Shown: in pieces, positions 13,188 through 26,252 of the stretch
Layout: each line of letters opens with the position of its first letter
Position numbering within the stretch: the stretch's first letter is position 1
Program-made: the position numbers and the translations under genes
Assembly: GCF_035581345.1 (NCBI RefSeq)
Contig: NZ_CP141608.1
Location: 4,990,501 to 5,054,500, forward strand
DNA: 64,000 bases
Direction: 5' to 3'
Source: Pseudomonas sp. JQ170C
Lineage (GTDB): Bacteria; Pseudomonadota; Gammaproteobacteria; Pseudomonadales; Pseudomonadaceae
Notes under the pieces: model-generated
The model's input: the letters and a program-made list of their open reading frames with translations, nothing else
What the model was told of the DNA's origin: nothing
The model's database searches: none

Positions 13188-14557
13188 TAATGTTTCTCCC
13201 CGCTGGAACCGCACAAGGCCGCCACGACGTTTTCCATCGCAGCGCTGCGCGAACCCTTGATCAAAATAGTGGTGTTAGTGGCCTGCTCGGCGGCGCAAAC
13301 GACGTCGATCAGGTCAGCTTGATTAGCGAAATGTCGGGCATTGGCGCCGAACGCTGCGACCGCGTGAGCCATGTTCGGCCCCACGGCATACAGTGCCGAA
13401 ACCTTGTCTTTGGCGTAGTCGCCTACCTGCCGATGCCCTTCCTCGGCCCACTGGCCCAATTCGCCGATATCCCCGAGCACCAGGACGGTGCGGCCGGAAA
13501 AGCCGGCGAGTATATCAACGGCAGCGCACATAGAGGTGGGGTTTGCGTTGTAGGTGTCATCGATCACTCGCACACCGTTGGCAGCCATTTTCACCACGGT
13601 GCGGCCCTTGACCGGTTGCACGTTGTTCAGGCCCTGGGCGGTATCCTCCAGCGACACACCGAACGCGTGTGCGGCAGCGGCCGCAGCCAAGGCATTGCTG
13701 ACGTTGTGAGTGCCGAGCAAATTGAGCTGGACCCGCGCCGTTCCCACGGGGCCGTGCAGGTCGAACGCGGGGCAGCCTCGCTCATCAAAGGTGACAGTGC
13801 CCGCATGGAAATCAGCGGCGCCATTGGTCAAGGCGAAGGTCAGCACGCGGTGATTGCCGGCGCGCTTTTTCCAGGTATCGAAGGCCTTGTCATCAAGGTT
13901 CAACACCGCGACGCCATCCTGGCCCAGACCCTCGAGGATCTCGCCCTTGGCTTCGACAATTTTCTCTGGCCCGCCGAACTCGCCGACATGCGCCGTGCCT
14001 GCATTGTTGATCAACGCGACCTGCGGCTTGGTCAGCCCGACGGTATAGGCAATTTCACCGATCCGCGAAGCCCCCAGCTCGATGACCGCAGCAGTATGCT
14101 CCGGGGCAAGTTCAAGCAGGGTCAGCGGTGCGCCGAGGTCATTGTTCAAGTTGCCGCGGGTCGCCAGAACCGAACCACGGGTGCGCAGAATGCTGGCGAG
14201 CATTTCCTTGACGGTGGTCTTGCCGCTGGAGCCGGTGATAGCTGCCACCGGCTTGTCGAACGCAGCACGGTTCAAGGCACCCAACTGGCCCAGGGCCAAG
14301 CGGGTATCGGCGACCAGCAACTGAGGCAGGGTGGAGCCTGGCACTTCACGCTCTACCAAGGCGGCGACAGCACCTTTTGCCTGTACGTCGTTCAGGTAGT
14401 CATGACCGTCGAAGCGCGGCCCGGCCAGGGCCACAAAGAGCTGCCCGGCAGTGATTGCACGACTGTCGATGCTCACGCCGGTAAAGGTTGCATCGCCACC
14501 CACCAGGCGGCCCTGCAGGGGCGCGGTCAACTGGCTTAGGGTCAGTGGCTTAAGCAT
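13187..14557 (-). CDS. murF: UDP-MurNAc-tripeptide--D-Ala-D-Ala ligase MurF
   Basis: MurF joins D-Ala-D-Ala (from DdlB) to the UDP-MurNAc-tripeptide. The start is set at the ATG at 14557 ([18 protein letters not shown]), giving 456 residues and an 8-base overlap with murE. The ATP loop [15 protein letters not shown] lies near residue 107, and [13 protein letters not shown] near residue 330 is the usual MurF motif. Part of the dcw operon. Confidence 0.97.
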   Translation of the reverse strand: MLKPLTLSQLTAPLQGRLVGGDATFTGVSIDSRAITAGQLFVALAGPRFDGHDYLNDVQAKGAVAALVEREVPGSTLPQLLVADTRLALGQLGALNRAAFDKPVAAITGSSGKTTVKEMLASILRTRGSVLATRGNLNNDLGAPLTLLELAPEHTAAVIELGASRIGEIAYTVGLTKPQVALINNAGTAHVGEFGGPEKIVEAKGEILEGLGQDGVAVLNLDDKAFDTWKKRAGNHRVLTFALTNGAADFHAGTVTFDERGCPAFDLHGPVGTARVQLNLLGTHNVSNALAAAAAAHAFGVSLEDTAQGLNNVQPVKGRTVVKMAANGVRVIDDTYNANPTSMCAAVDILAGFSGRTVLVLGDIGELGQWAEEGHRQVGDYAKDKVSALYAVGPNMAHAVAAFGANARHFANQADLIDVVCAAEQATNTTILIKGSRSAAMENVVAALCGSSGEKH

Positions 14558-16012
14558 GGGGGGTCTCCCAGTGCGCGAGGGCTTTCTCGGCTTCAACCAG
14601 ATCGGAGAAGTCGTGACGCTCACCGTTGATTTCCTGGTAATCCTCGTGGCCCTTGCCCGCCAGCACGATCACGTCGTCGACGCCAGCATTGGCAATCAGC
14701 TGGGCAATGGCTGCGCCGCGACCGGCAACGAACGCGACAGCATCGGCATTGGCAAAGCCAGGACGAATGTCGGCAAAGATCTGTTGAGGGTCTTCGGTAC
14801 GAGGGTTGTCATCAGTGACCAGCACCTGGTCAGCCAGGCGCTCGGCCACTTCGGCCATCAATGGGCGCTTGCCGCGATCGCGGTCGCCGCCGCAGCCGAA
14901 CAGGCACAGCAACTGGCCCTTGGCGTGCGGACGCAAAGCCTGGAGCACTTGCTCCAGGGCATCCGGGGTGTGGGCATAGTCGACCACCACCAGCGGCTTG
15001 CTGCCGCCACCCAGGCGCTGCATGCGCCCGATAGGTCCTTCCAGGGTTGGCGTGACCTTGAGGATTTCGTCCAGCGCATAATCAAGCGCCAGCAATGTGC
15101 CGACTGCCGCCAGCATGTTGCTCAGGTTGAAGCGACCCAGCAGACGGCTGCGCAAGGTGCGCTCACCTTGGGCAGTGACGATTACAGCGCGCACACCATC
15201 ATCGTCGAAGTGCGCTTCGCGGCAGTACAGCGAAGCAGCGCTGTCTTTGAGGCTGTAGGTGATCAAGCGCGATTCGGCATCAGCGTCGGCAAGACGACGG
15301 CCGAACTCATCATCCAGGTTGACCACACGGCAACGCAGGTTCGGCCAGGCGAACAGACGCGCCTTGGCATCTTCGTAAGCCTGCATGCTGCCGTGGTAAT
15401 CCAGGTGATCGCGTGACAGGTTGGTCATCACCGCGATATCGAATTCCAGTGCTGCAACCCGGCCCTGATCCAGGGCATGGGAGGAGACTTCCATGGCAAC
15501 TGCCTTGGCGCCGCCCTTTTTCAGGTCATTGAGCGTGGCCTGGACGGCAATCGGGTCCGGCGTGGTCAAGCGGCCGCTTTGCAGCTCGCCATAGAAGCCG
15601 GTGCCGAGCGTGCCAATCAGGCCGCAATGCTGACCGAGCTTGTCCAGGGCCTGGGCCACCAGCTGGGTGACGCTGGTCTTGCCGTTGGTACCGGTGACAC
15701 CAATTAGATTCAGTTGACGACTCGGCTCACCGTAAAAGCGCCCGGCGATGTCCGACAGCTGGGCAATCAGGCCCTTTACCGGAATCAGCGGTGCTTCAGT
15801 GATCGGCAGCACAGTGGCGCCTTCGGCTTCATAGGCCACGGCGGCCGCACCACGCTTGAGCGCGTCGGCAATATGATCGCGACCATCAACGCGCGCGCCC
15901 GGCACCGCCAGGAACAGGTCGCCCGGACGGATGTTACGGCTGTCCAGCGTCAGCTCGCGGATCAACGGATCGCGGCTGGCTTGGGCGAATAGTTTGCTCA
16001 GAGGCATTGTCA

Positions 16013-16013
<1 letters not shown>
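14550..16013 (-). CDS. murE: UDP-MurNAc-L-Ala-D-Glu--meso-diaminopimelate ligase MurE
   Basis: MurE adds the third residue of the stem peptide. The 487-residue product has the ATP loop GVTGTNGKTSVTQLV near residue 105. The specificity motif DNPRTEDP (in LVTDDNPRTEDPQQIF) indicates meso-diaminopimelate as substrate, because lysine-adding enzymes differ there. The start could be the ATG at 16013 or the one two codons later; the former touches the ftsI stop by one base. Confidence 0.97.
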
Positions 16014-18035
<2,022 letters not shown>

Positions 18036-18039
<4 letters not shown>

Positions 18040-18983
18040 CGCAGCTTCTCGGCAACGCGCATGACGGCACTGCGCGAACGTGGGTTAGCCTTGAGCTCGG
18101 CCTCGGAGGCGAACTGCGCCTTGCCGTGAACCTTGATCTTCGGCTCGAAATGCTTGTGCTGCACAGGCAGGTTGCGTGGCAGGTTATCGGACTCGCCCTT
18201 GACCAGCTTGCGCATGAACAGTTTGACGATGCGGTCTTCCAGGGAGTGGAAGCTGATCACTACCAGGCGACCGCCTACTTCAAGGGCCTCGAGCGCAGCT
18301 TCAAGGCCAGCCTCCAGATCACCCAGTTCGTTGTTGACGTGGATGCGCAGGCCCTGGAACGCACGGGTAGCCGGGTTCTTGCCCTTTTCCCAGGCAGGGT
18401 TGGCCACCTTCAGCACTTCGGCAAGATCTGCGGTGCGGGTGAACGGTTCGGTCTCACGGCGCAGCACCACGGCACGGGCCATGCGCTTGGCAAAACGCTC
18501 TTCACCGTATTCCTTGAATACCCGGGCGATTTCTTCTTCCGGCGCATTGGCGATGAATTCGGCAGCGCTGACACCGCGCGAAGGATCCATGCGCATGTCC
18601 AGCGGGCCATCATTGAGGAAGCTGAAGCCGCGCTCAGGGTCATCGAGCTGCGGCGAAGACACGCCCAGGTCCAGCAGGATGCCGCTGACCTTGCCGTCGA
18701 TACCGCGCTCGGCCACTTCGGCACCCAGCTCGGCAAAACTGCGCTGCACAATGACAAAGCGGCCGTCTTCGGCCGCCAGCGCTTGCCCGGTGGCAATCGC
18801 TTGAGGATCTTTGTCAAAACCCAGAAGCCGTCCTTGCGGACCGAGCTTGCTGAGGATCAACCGGCTGTGGCCGCCGCGACCGAAGGTGCCATCCAGATAG
18901 CAGCCATCGGCGCGTACGGCGAGAGCCTCGACGGCTTCGTCAAGCAGTACGGTGATGTGGTTAAAGCCGCTATCTATAGTCAC
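18036..18983 (-). CDS. rsmH: 16S rRNA (cytosine-1402-N4) methyltransferase RsmH
   Basis: RsmH (MraW) methylates N4 of C1402 in the 16S rRNA P site using S-adenosylmethionine. The 315-residue product shows the SAM site [16 protein letters not shown] near residue 30 and the conserved [15 protein letters not shown] near residue 244. It overlaps mraZ by 4 bases upstream and ftsL by 4 downstream. RsmI, which works on the same nucleotide, is encoded about 1.2 kb away. Confidence 0.97.
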
Positions 18984-19435
18984 AGGATCAAATCACGCAG
19001 TTCGTCAGGCATGGCGCCCGGTTGTTGGATAGCTGCAAGGTCGGCTGCCGAAACTGCGTTCCAGGCATCCTCGTCCCACAGCTGAAATTTGTTCAGTTGC
19101 CCCACCAGCATCGCTTTCTTGTCGAGCTTGGCGTATTCGCGCAAACGCGGAGGCACCAGGAAACGCCCACTGCCATCAAGCTCCAGATCCACCGCATTGC
19201 CGATCAGCAAACGCTGCAGGCGACGGTTCTCTTCACGCAATGACGGCAAGGCGCGCAACTTGGCTTCAATCAGCTCCCACTCATCGAGCGGGTATACACA
19301 CAAGCAGGGATCTACCGCATCAATCGTCACGATCAACTGCCCGGAACTACGCGAATCGAGCTCGTCACGGTACCGGCTCGGCATTGCGAGACGGCCCTTT
19401 GCGTCGAGGTTGATAGCGTTGGCTCCGCGGAACAC
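18980..19435 (-). CDS. mraZ: MraZ, transcriptional regulator of the dcw operon
   Basis: MraZ is an AbrB-fold DNA-binding protein that represses its own dcw promoter. The 151-residue product has the two tandem MraZ repeats, each with a DxKGR-like element ([18 protein letters not shown] near residue 9, and [20 protein letters not shown] near residue 81). The start is GTG at 19435, with GGGGA about 9 bases upstream. It is the first gene of the operon, and three candidate MraZ boxes lie 42-68 bases upstream of it. Confidence 0.96.
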   Translation of the reverse strand: MFRGANAINLDAKGRLAMPSRYRDELDSRSSGQLIVTIDAVDPCLCVYPLDEWELIEAKLRALPSLREENRRLQRLLIGNAVDLELDGSGRFLVPPRLREYAKLDKKAMLVGQLNKFQLWDEDAWNAVSAADLAAIQQPGAMPDELRDLIL

Positions 19436-19476
19436 GGCTTCGATTCCCCATTTGTTAGCTTTTTTGTGTCAGAAAA

Positions 19477-19503
19477 CCCACTTTATGCCACTTCCTGCCA
19501 CTT
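19477..19503 (-). promoter_or_regulatory. MraZ-box array (three direct repeats)
   Basis: On the minus strand AAGTGGC, AAGTGGC and AAGTGGG occur exactly every 10 bases (plus-strand 497-503, 487-493 and 477-483 in 194xx-195xx numbering). In E. coli and other bacteria MraZ binds three or more TGGG-type repeats with 10-base periodicity upstream of mraZ. Here they lie just downstream of the -10 element, covering roughly the first 27 transcribed bases, a good place for repression. Confidence 0.75.
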
Positions 19504-19509
19504 GCGCAC

Positions 19510-19539
19510 ACTATAGGAATCCGCCTACCACACCGTCAA
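19510..19539 (-). promoter_or_regulatory. Sigma-70 type promoter of the dcw operon
   Basis: On the minus strand a -35 element TTGACG (19534-19539) and a -10 element TATAGT (19510-19515) are separated by 18 bases. The expected transcription start is near 19503, at the edge of the MraZ boxes. Strong match to consensus; no competing promoter this good is seen in the AT-rich stretch upstream. Confidence 0.72.
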
Positions 19540-19743
19540 GGCACGCTTATAAGGAAATCCCTTACAGATCGGAGATTTAGCGCGGTAGGGGAAGATGAAA
19601 GATCAAATCAGAGAAATTTCAGACACAAAAAATCAAACTCACTCAGACGGATAGAGTCCGAAGTTAAAGTAATTTATTAAGAGTAAGATTTTTTCGGTAT
19701 TACGAAGACACATCTGCTATCGATTCAAGCAGGAGGGGAAAAA
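19540..19743. other. AT-rich spacer between dcw promoter and rnpB
   Basis: About 200 bases rich in A and T lie between the 3' end of rnpB and the mraZ promoter. I see no open frame with codon use like the neighbours and no further repeat. It may carry UP-element-like or regulatory sequence for the dcw promoter, but nothing specific can be named. Confidence 0.5.
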
Positions 19744-20104
19744 GGTGGAGAGTCGATCTGTAAGCCGGGTTCTGTCGAGGACAGTCATTCCTCTACGACG
19801 GCCATCACTGGACGCCTTTAGCAACCTACCCGGTTCCAACGCGGGCCGCGCCATATGGAACCCTATTTGGTCTTGCTCCGAGTGGGGTTTACCTAGCCAC
19901 GAACTGTTACCAGTCGTGCGGTGCGCTCTTACCGCACCTTTTCACCCTTACCGGCACCGAAGTGCTTAGGCGGTTATTTTCTGTGGCACTTTCCGTAGGC
20001 TCGCGCCCCCCAGGCATTACCTGGCACTCTGCCCTATGGAGCCCGGACTTTCCTCCCCCCTCTTTTGCGAAACAAAAGAAGGCAGCGACTGTCCAATCGA
20101 CTCT
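19744..20104 (-). ncRNA. rnpB: RNase P RNA (class A)
   Basis: RNase P RNA is the catalytic RNA that matures tRNA 5' ends. On the minus strand the RNA starts AGAGTCGATTGGACAGTCGC near 20104 and ends with the complementary ATCGACTCTCCACC near 19744, forming the long P1 helix. Conserved parts are visible: GAGGAAAGTCCGGGCTCC near the 5' side, and ACAGAACCCGGCTTA near the 3' side. A T run (CACCTTTTT) follows the 3' end and may terminate it. The place between mraZ and rsmI is normal for Pseudomonas. The ends are approximate. Confidence 0.96.
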
Positions 20105-20171
20105 CCGCCGCAAAGGTTAACGGTAGAGGCCGCCAAGAACAAGCGATAAAACAATTAATATCACGGTGCCA

Positions 20172-21047
20172 CTAGTGGCCTTTCTGTTTTTCCAACGCAA
20201 CCTGATACAAAACATTCTTGCGTACACCAGTGATTTCCGCAGCCAGTGCCGCTGCACGCTTGAGCGGCATCTCTGCCAACAGCAAATCTAGCACTCGCAT
20301 CGCCTCGCTGCTGACCGCTTGCTCATCTTCCGGCGCACTCCAGCCAGACACCAACACCACACACTCGCCACGCTGCTGATTACTGTCGGCCTCGACGAAA
20401 GCACGCAGCTCACCCAGCGGCAAACCCTTGAGCGTTTCAAAGGTCTTGGTCAGCTCGCGCGCCAGCAACGCCGGGCGCTCGGCACCAAAAACCTCTTCCA
20501 TGTCCTGCAAACACTCCAGAATCCGGTGCGGTGCCTCATAGAAGATCAGGGTGCGCGGCTCTTCCTTCACCTGGCTCAGGCGCGCCTTGCGCCCTACTGC
20601 CTTGGCCGGCAAAAAACCCTCGAAAATGAAGCGATCCGATGGCAGGCCCGCTGCCGACAACGCCGCGATCAATGCACACGCGCCCGGCACCGGCACGACC
20701 TGGACCCCCGCCGCACGCGCCTGACGCACCAGGTGGTAACCCGGGTCAGAGATCAGCGGCGTCCCCGCATCGGAGATCAGTGCAACGTTGTCACCTGCCA
20801 GCAAACGCGTCAGAAAACGGCTGCCTTCCTCGCGCTCGTTGTGCTCATGGCAGGCCGCCAGCGGAGTGTTGATACCGAAATGCTGCAACAGGCGAATGGA
20901 GTGACGGGTGTCCTCGGCAGCAATAAGCGCGACATCACCGAGCACCTTCAGCGCTCGTGCGCTCATGTCATCCAGGTTGCCAATAGGCGTGGCCACCACG
21001 TAAAGCGTGCCAGCAGTGGAATGGGTAGCCCCTGGAACTTCAGTCAC
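20172..21047 (-). CDS. rsmI: 16S rRNA (cytidine-1402-2'-O) methyltransferase RsmI
   Basis: RsmI methylates the 2'-O of C1402 in 16S rRNA, the partner modification to RsmH. The product has the tetrapyrrole-methylase fold: [17 protein letters not shown] at the N-terminus, [11 protein letters not shown], and the SAM loop [12 protein letters not shown] near residue 93. I prefer the GTG at 21047 ([13 protein letters not shown], 291 residues) because an AGG sits 8-9 bases upstream; an upstream GTG at 21056 is also possible. It is divergent from lpoA. Confidence 0.95.
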   Translation of the reverse strand: MTEVPGATHSTAGTLYVVATPIGNLDDMSARALKVLGDVALIAAEDTRHSIRLLQHFGINTPLAACHEHNEREEGSRFLTRLLAGDNVALISDAGTPLISDPGYHLVRQARAAGVQVVPVPGACALIAALSAAGLPSDRFIFEGFLPAKAVGRKARLSQVKEEPRTLIFYEAPHRILECLQDMEEVFGAERPALLARELTKTFETLKGLPLGELRAFVEADSNQQRGECVVLVSGWSAPEDEQAVSSEAMRVLDLLLAEMPLKRAAALAAEITGVRKNVLYQVALEKQKGH

Positions 21048-21233
21048 AACACACACCTGTCATCTAGATCAAACCGCCATTGTAGCCCGACTGCCGGTAA
21101 CAATGCGTCACCGACAATGTCGCTGTGGTGCGCTGCACGACCTATATTGAAGGATTAGCGCCAGCAAGATCGCGCCCCGGCCAGCGCTTGGGTACAATTG
21201 CCAGTTAATTTGATCGAGTAACAGGACCCTTAC

Positions 21234-23054
21234 ATGATCGCTTGCCTGCGGCTGTTCACAGCCCTTTGCCTCGCCGCCCTGCTGGCAGCCTGCGCCAGTT
21301 CGCCTTCGTCGAGCCTTGGCGAACTGCCACGCACCCCGGACGCCAGCATCGAGCAACTGCTTGAACAGGCCGCCACCAGCAAGACACCGGAACAAGCCGC
21401 CCTGTTGCGCCTGAGCGCCGCTGACCTGGCTTACCGACAAAAGGACAACGCTCAAGCCGCGCGCATTCTTGAGCAGGTTCCGGTGGATCAACTCAAACCC
21501 GCCCAGCAGATTTTCGCCAGCACCCTGAGCGCCGAGCTGGCCATGGGCCGCAACCAGCCCAAAGCGGCGCTGACTGCCCTGAGCCATCCCAGCATGGCCC
21601 GCCTGGGCGAGCTGCCAGAGGACCAGCAAATACGCACCCGCAGCGTCCAGGCCAGCGTACTGGAAGCCAACGGCCAACCCCTCGAAGCCGCCAAGGTCCG
21701 CGTAGAGCTCGCCCCCCTGCTCAAAGGCAACGCCGCCAGCAGTAACCAGGATGCCATCTGGAACCTGGTCGCCGCACTGCCCAGCGAGCAACTGCAAAGC
21801 CTCAGCACCGGCACGGACACCCTGGCCGGCTGGGCCAGCTTGGCCTTGGCCGTGAAAAGCGCCGGCACCCTGGAGCAACAACAGGCTGCCATCGACACCT
21901 GGCGCGGTCAGCACCCCGAACATCCGGCGGCACTGCAACTGCCACTGCCGCTGGTCAAGCTCAAGGAGCTGGCCAGCCAGCCGCTGAACAAAATTGCCCT
22001 GCTGCTGCCCCAGGAAGGCCAACTGGCCGGCGTCGCACGCGCCCTGCGCGACGGGTTCATGGCTGCACACTTCCAGGCCCAGCAAGCCGGTCAGAAGCCG
22101 CCAGCCATTCAAGTATTCGACAGCTCGCGCCTGACCTCCCTGGATGATTTCTATCGCCAGGCCCAGGCCGCCGGCGTGCAACTGGTAGTAGGCCCGCTGG
22201 AAAAGCCACTGGTGAAGAAGCTGGCCGCCCACCCTCAACTGCCGATCACCACTCTGGCCCTGAACTATAGCGACGTCGGCCAGAGCAGCCCGCCCCAGCT
22301 GTTCCAGTTCGGCCTGGCCGCTGAAGACGAAGCCCGCGAAGTGTCGCGTCGCGCACACGCCGACGGCATGGTCCGCGCTGTTGCCCTGGTACCGCGCGGC
22401 GAATGGGGCGACCGCGTCCTCAAAGCTTTCCGCCAAGACTGGGAAGCCAAGGGCGGCACCTTGCTCGCCGCCGAGCACATCGATCAGCCTGTAGCCCTGG
22501 CCCAGCAAATCGCCGACCTGTTCCAACTGCGCCAGAGCGAAGGGCGCGCCAAGAGCCTGCAGAACACTGTCGGCGGCGCCGTTTCGGCCCAGCCGTCGCG
22601 CCGCCAGGACATCGACTTCATCTTCCTGGCCGCCACCCCACAGCAAGGCCAGCAAATCAAACCAACCCTGAACTTCCAATACGCGGGCGACGTCCCGGTG
22701 TATGCCACCTCGCACTTGTACAGCGCCAGCGGCGACGTCAACCAATACAACGATATGAACGGCATTCGCTTCTGCGAAACCCCGTGGCTGCTCGACACCA
22801 ACAACACCCTGCGCCAGCAAGTCGTGAGCCAGTGGCCACAAGCCGCCGGCAGCCTTGGTCGCCTGTACGCCATGGGCATCGACGCCTACAGCCTGGCGCC
22901 ACGCCTGGGCCAGCTCAAGGCGCTGCCAGACAACCGCATCGAAGGCTTCTCCGGCAGCCTGAGCATGAACCCGAACCAGCGTATCGAGCGTCAGTTGCCG
23001 TGGGCCGAATTCTCCGGCGGCCAGATCAAGCGCCTGCCTGATACCCCACGCTGA
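21234..23054 (+). CDS. lpoA: LpoA-type lipoprotein, activator of penicillin-binding protein 1A
   Basis: LpoA is an outer-membrane lipoprotein that reaches through the periplasm to stimulate PBP1A. The 606-residue protein has a lipoprotein signal peptide with lipobox LAAC and lipidated C20. Residues about 25-250 form a helical TPR-like N-domain and the rest is a periplasmic-binding-protein fold domain (QPLNKIALLLPQEGQLAGVA onward). As in E. coli (yraM), it heads a cluster with yraN, a SIS-domain gene and dolP. It overlaps yraN by one base. Confidence 0.93.
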   Translation: MIACLRLFTALCLAALLAACASSPSSSLGELPRTPDASIEQLLEQAATSKTPEQAALLRLSAADLAYRQKDNAQAARILEQVPVDQLKPAQQIFASTLSAELAMGRNQPKAALTALSHPSMARLGELPEDQQIRTRSVQASVLEANGQPLEAAKVRVELAPLLKGNAASSNQDAIWNLVAALPSEQLQSLSTGTDTLAGWASLALAVKSAGTLEQQQAAIDTWRGQHPEHPAALQLPLPLVKLKELASQPLNKIALLLPQEGQLAGVARALRDGFMAAHFQAQQAGQKPPAIQVFDSSRLTSLDDFYRQAQAAGVQLVVGPLEKPLVKKLAAHPQLPITTLALNYSDVGQSSPPQLFQFGLAAEDEAREVSRRAHADGMVRAVALVPRGEWGDRVLKAFRQDWEAKGGTLLAAEHIDQPVALAQQIADLFQLRQSEGRAKSLQNTVGGAVSAQPSRRQDIDFIFLAATPQQGQQIKPTLNFQYAGDVPVYATSHLYSASGDVNQYNDMNGIRFCETPWLLDTNNTLRQQVVSQWPQAAGSLGRLYAMGIDAYSLAPRLGQLKALPDNRIEGFSGSLSMNPNQRIERQLPWAEFSGGQIKRLPDTPR

Positions 23055-23425
23055 TGCCCGGCAGTTCGCCCCGGCGCGCAGGCCAGACTGCCGAACGGCA
23101 CGCCCTTGAATACCTTCAAGGGCAAGGCCTGCGCCTGCTGGCGCAGAACTGGCGATGCAAACGCGGCGAGCTTGATCTGGTCATGCTCGACAGCGATACA
23201 GTAGTATTCGTCGAGGTCCGCTATCGATTGCATGCGGACTTTGGCGGAGCGCTCGGCAGTATCGACGAGCGCAAGCAGGACAAGCTGGCGCTAGCCGCCG
23301 AGACTTTTCTGCAAACGGAAACACGCTGGGCCAACCATCCCTGCCGTTTCGACGTAATCGCCGTGCAAGGCAGAGGCCACTCGGGCCAGGCACTTCAATG
23401 GCTGAAAAATGCCATCGAACGCTGA
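23054..23425 (+). CDS. yraN: YraN family (UPF0102) nuclease-fold protein
   Basis: This 123-residue protein belongs to UPF0102. The family has a restriction-endonuclease-like fold, and the core here, QNWRCKRGELDLVMLDSDT followed by VFVEVRYR, matches the E-x-D...E-x-K-type active site with Arg in the usual Lys position (EVRYR). No substrate is established. The ATG overlaps the lpoA stop by one base (TGATG), so translation is probably coupled. Confidence 0.92.
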   Translation: MPGSSPRRAGQTAERHALEYLQGQGLRLLAQNWRCKRGELDLVMLDSDTVVFVEVRYRLHADFGGALGSIDERKQDKLALAAETFLQTETRWANHPCRFDVIAVQGRGHSGQALQWLKNAIER

Positions 23426-24723
<1,298 letters not shown>

Positions 24724-24736
24724 CTTGCCAACTCAT

Positions 24737-24780
24737 CACTGGGCAAGCCCACTCCTACAGGAGCCGGCTCGCCCAGCGAT
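24737..24780. repeat. Degenerate REP-like hairpin
   Basis: An imperfect inverted repeat with arms CTGGGCAAGCC and GGCTCGCCCAG around a CTCCTACAGGAG centre. It resembles the REP family but has several substitutions. It lies between dolP and the next lipoprotein gene. Confidence 0.6.
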
Positions 24781-24802
24781 CCAACTACCCTAGGAAGCAC
24801 CC

Positions 24803-25021
24803 ATGAAAAACGGCCTGCTGTCGACCCTTCTGATCGGCGCCCTTGCCACCCTGGCCGGCTGCTCCACCCCCAGCCTGATCACCCTCAACGACGGCCGCGA
24901 ATTCCAGGCAGTCGATGCCCCTCGCTTCGAGCGCAGCACCGGTTTCTACGAGTTCGAGCAACTGGACGGTAAAGTGACCCGCGTGAACAAGGACCAGGTA
25001 CGCACCATCAGCGACCTGTAA
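24803..25021 (+). CDS. Small YgdI/YgdR-type (DUF903) lipoprotein
   Basis: A 72-residue lipoprotein: signal peptide MKNGLLSTLLIGALATLAGC with lipidated C20, then a compact SH3-like DUF903 domain (LITLNDGREFQAVDAPRFER ...). The family's function is unknown. AGGAAGCACCC precedes the ATG. A bidirectional terminator follows within 20 bases. Confidence 0.9.
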   Translation: MKNGLLSTLLIGALATLAGCSTPSLITLNDGREFQAVDAPRFERSTGFYEFEQLDGKVTRVNKDQVRTISDL

Positions 25022-25035
25022 TCCGGCTGACGCAC

Positions 25036-25071
25036 ATAAAAAAAGGCGATCCCTATGGATCGCCTTTTTTA
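25036..25071. terminator. Bidirectional terminator
   Basis: A perfect stem AAAGGCGATCC/GGATCGCCTTT with a CTAT loop and T runs on both strands. It serves the small lipoprotein gene on the plus strand and sspB on the minus strand, which converge here. Confidence 0.9.
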
Positions 25072-25500
25072 TTACTTCACAACCTTCAGGCTTGGACGCC
25101 CGGACGGCCGCGGTGGCTGCCCACTCGGCGGGCCGTCGTCATCCGGCTCGATGGTTTCGTCGTCTTCGTACTCATCATCCTCAAGCACTGGAGGCTCGAG
25201 TTCGAAGACCATGCCCTGGCCGTTTTCCCGGGCGTAGATGCCAAGAATCGCACCGGCCGGCACGAACAGGGTATGAGCAACCCCGCCAAAGCGCCCCTCG
25301 AAGCTCACAGCGTCGTTATCCATGTGTAGATGACGTACGGCATTGGGTGAGATGTTCAGGACGATCTGGCCGTCACTGGCGAAGTTCTGGGGTACCTGTA
25401 CCGCCGGGTACTCGGCATTGACCAGCATATGCGGGGTGCAGTCGTTGTCCACGATCCACTCATAGAGTGCACGTACCAAATAGGGGCGACTGGAGTTCAT
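25072..25500 (-). CDS. sspB: SspB, ClpXP specificity-enhancing factor
   Basis: SspB delivers ssrA-tagged peptides to ClpXP. The 142-residue product has the folded tag-binding domain (about residues 1-105, with VPQNFASDGQIVLNISPNAV) and a flexible acidic linker, and ends in the ClpX-binding tail RPSLKVVK. AAGGAG lies 7 bases upstream of the ATG. It follows sspA by 17 bases. Confidence 0.96.
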   Translation of the reverse strand: MNSSRPYLVRALYEWIVDNDCTPHMLVNAEYPAVQVPQNFASDGQIVLNISPNAVRHLHMDNDAVSFEGRFGGVAHTLFVPAGAILGIYARENGQGMVFELEPPVLEDDEYEDDETIEPDDDGPPSGQPPRPSGRPSLKVVK

Positions 25501-25517
25501 CGACAGCTCCTTAAAAC

Positions 25518-26135
25518 CTAGCGCATTTCACGTTCAGCAGCGGACAGGCTTGCCTGGAAAGCCTCACGGGCAAACTGTCGCTCCATATAATCAAGCAACG
25601 GCTTGGCCGGCCGCGGCAATTCAATACCCAACACCGGCAAACGCCAGAGTATGGGCAGTAGACAACAATCGACCAGACTTTGCTCCTCGCTGAGGAAACA
25701 AGGCTTGTCGGCAAACAACGGAGACACTCCGGTCAGGCTCTCGCGCAGTTCCTTGCGGGCCTGCACGCGGGCGGCCTCCTTGCTGCGCGGATCGAGAATC
25801 AGGTCAACCAGTGCGCACCAGTCGCGCTGGATGCGGTGAATCAACAGCCGGCTGTTGGCACGCGCCACCGGATAGACCGGCAACAACGGCGGATGCGGGT
25901 AGCGCTCGTCAAGGTATTCCATCACGACCGTCGATTCGTACAACGCCAGGTCGCGATCGACCAGGGTCGGTACACCACCATAGGGGTTCACTTCGACCAG
26001 CTTGGGCGGCAGTCGACCGGGATCAACATTGATGATCTCGACGCTGACACCCTTCTCGGCGAGAACGATGCGCACCCGATGAGAATAGTGGTCAGCGGGG
26101 TCGGAGTAGCAGGCTAACCGGTTGGTCACGCCCAT
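25518..26135 (-). CDS. sspA: Stringent starvation protein A (SspA)
   Basis: SspA is a glutathione-S-transferase-fold protein that binds RNA polymerase and alters transcription in starvation and stationary phase. The 205-residue length from the ATG at 26135 ([20 protein letters not shown]) is usual; upstream in-frame sequence is the intergenic hairpin region. The thioredoxin-like part includes [19 protein letters not shown]. It is followed closely by sspB and lies downstream of petC. Confidence 0.95.
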   Translation of the reverse strand: MGVTNRLACYSDPADHYSHRVRIVLAEKGVSVEIINVDPGRLPPKLVEVNPYGGVPTLVDRDLALYESTVVMEYLDERYPHPPLLPVYPVARANSRLLIHRIQRDWCALVDLILDPRSKEAARVQARKELRESLTGVSPLFADKPCFLSEEQSLVDCCLLPILWRLPVLGIELPRPAKPLLDYMERQFAREAFQASLSAAEREMR

Positions 26136-26178
26136 AGTGGTCCTCCTCGCAGATGAAATTATAGAAGCTACAAATGCA

Positions 26179-26228
26179 AACGCGCCCTGCGGGCACCTCC
26201 GTTGTCCAGAGGCGCCCCAGGGCGCGTT
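26179..26228 (-). terminator. Large hairpin between petC and sspA, probable terminator
   Basis: An 11-base perfect stem (AACGCGCCCTG/CAGGGCGCGTT) with further imperfect inner pairing. On the minus strand it is followed by a T-rich stretch (TTTGCATTTG). It most likely ends or weakens petABC transcription ahead of sspA. Confidence 0.55.
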
Positions 26229-26252
26229 CAACTACCAGAAACTACTGCGTGA

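Noticed and set aside
19744..20104. Small frames within the RNase P RNA region (for example on the plus strand at 19745-19969)
   Set aside because: The conserved structural RNA explains the sequence completely.
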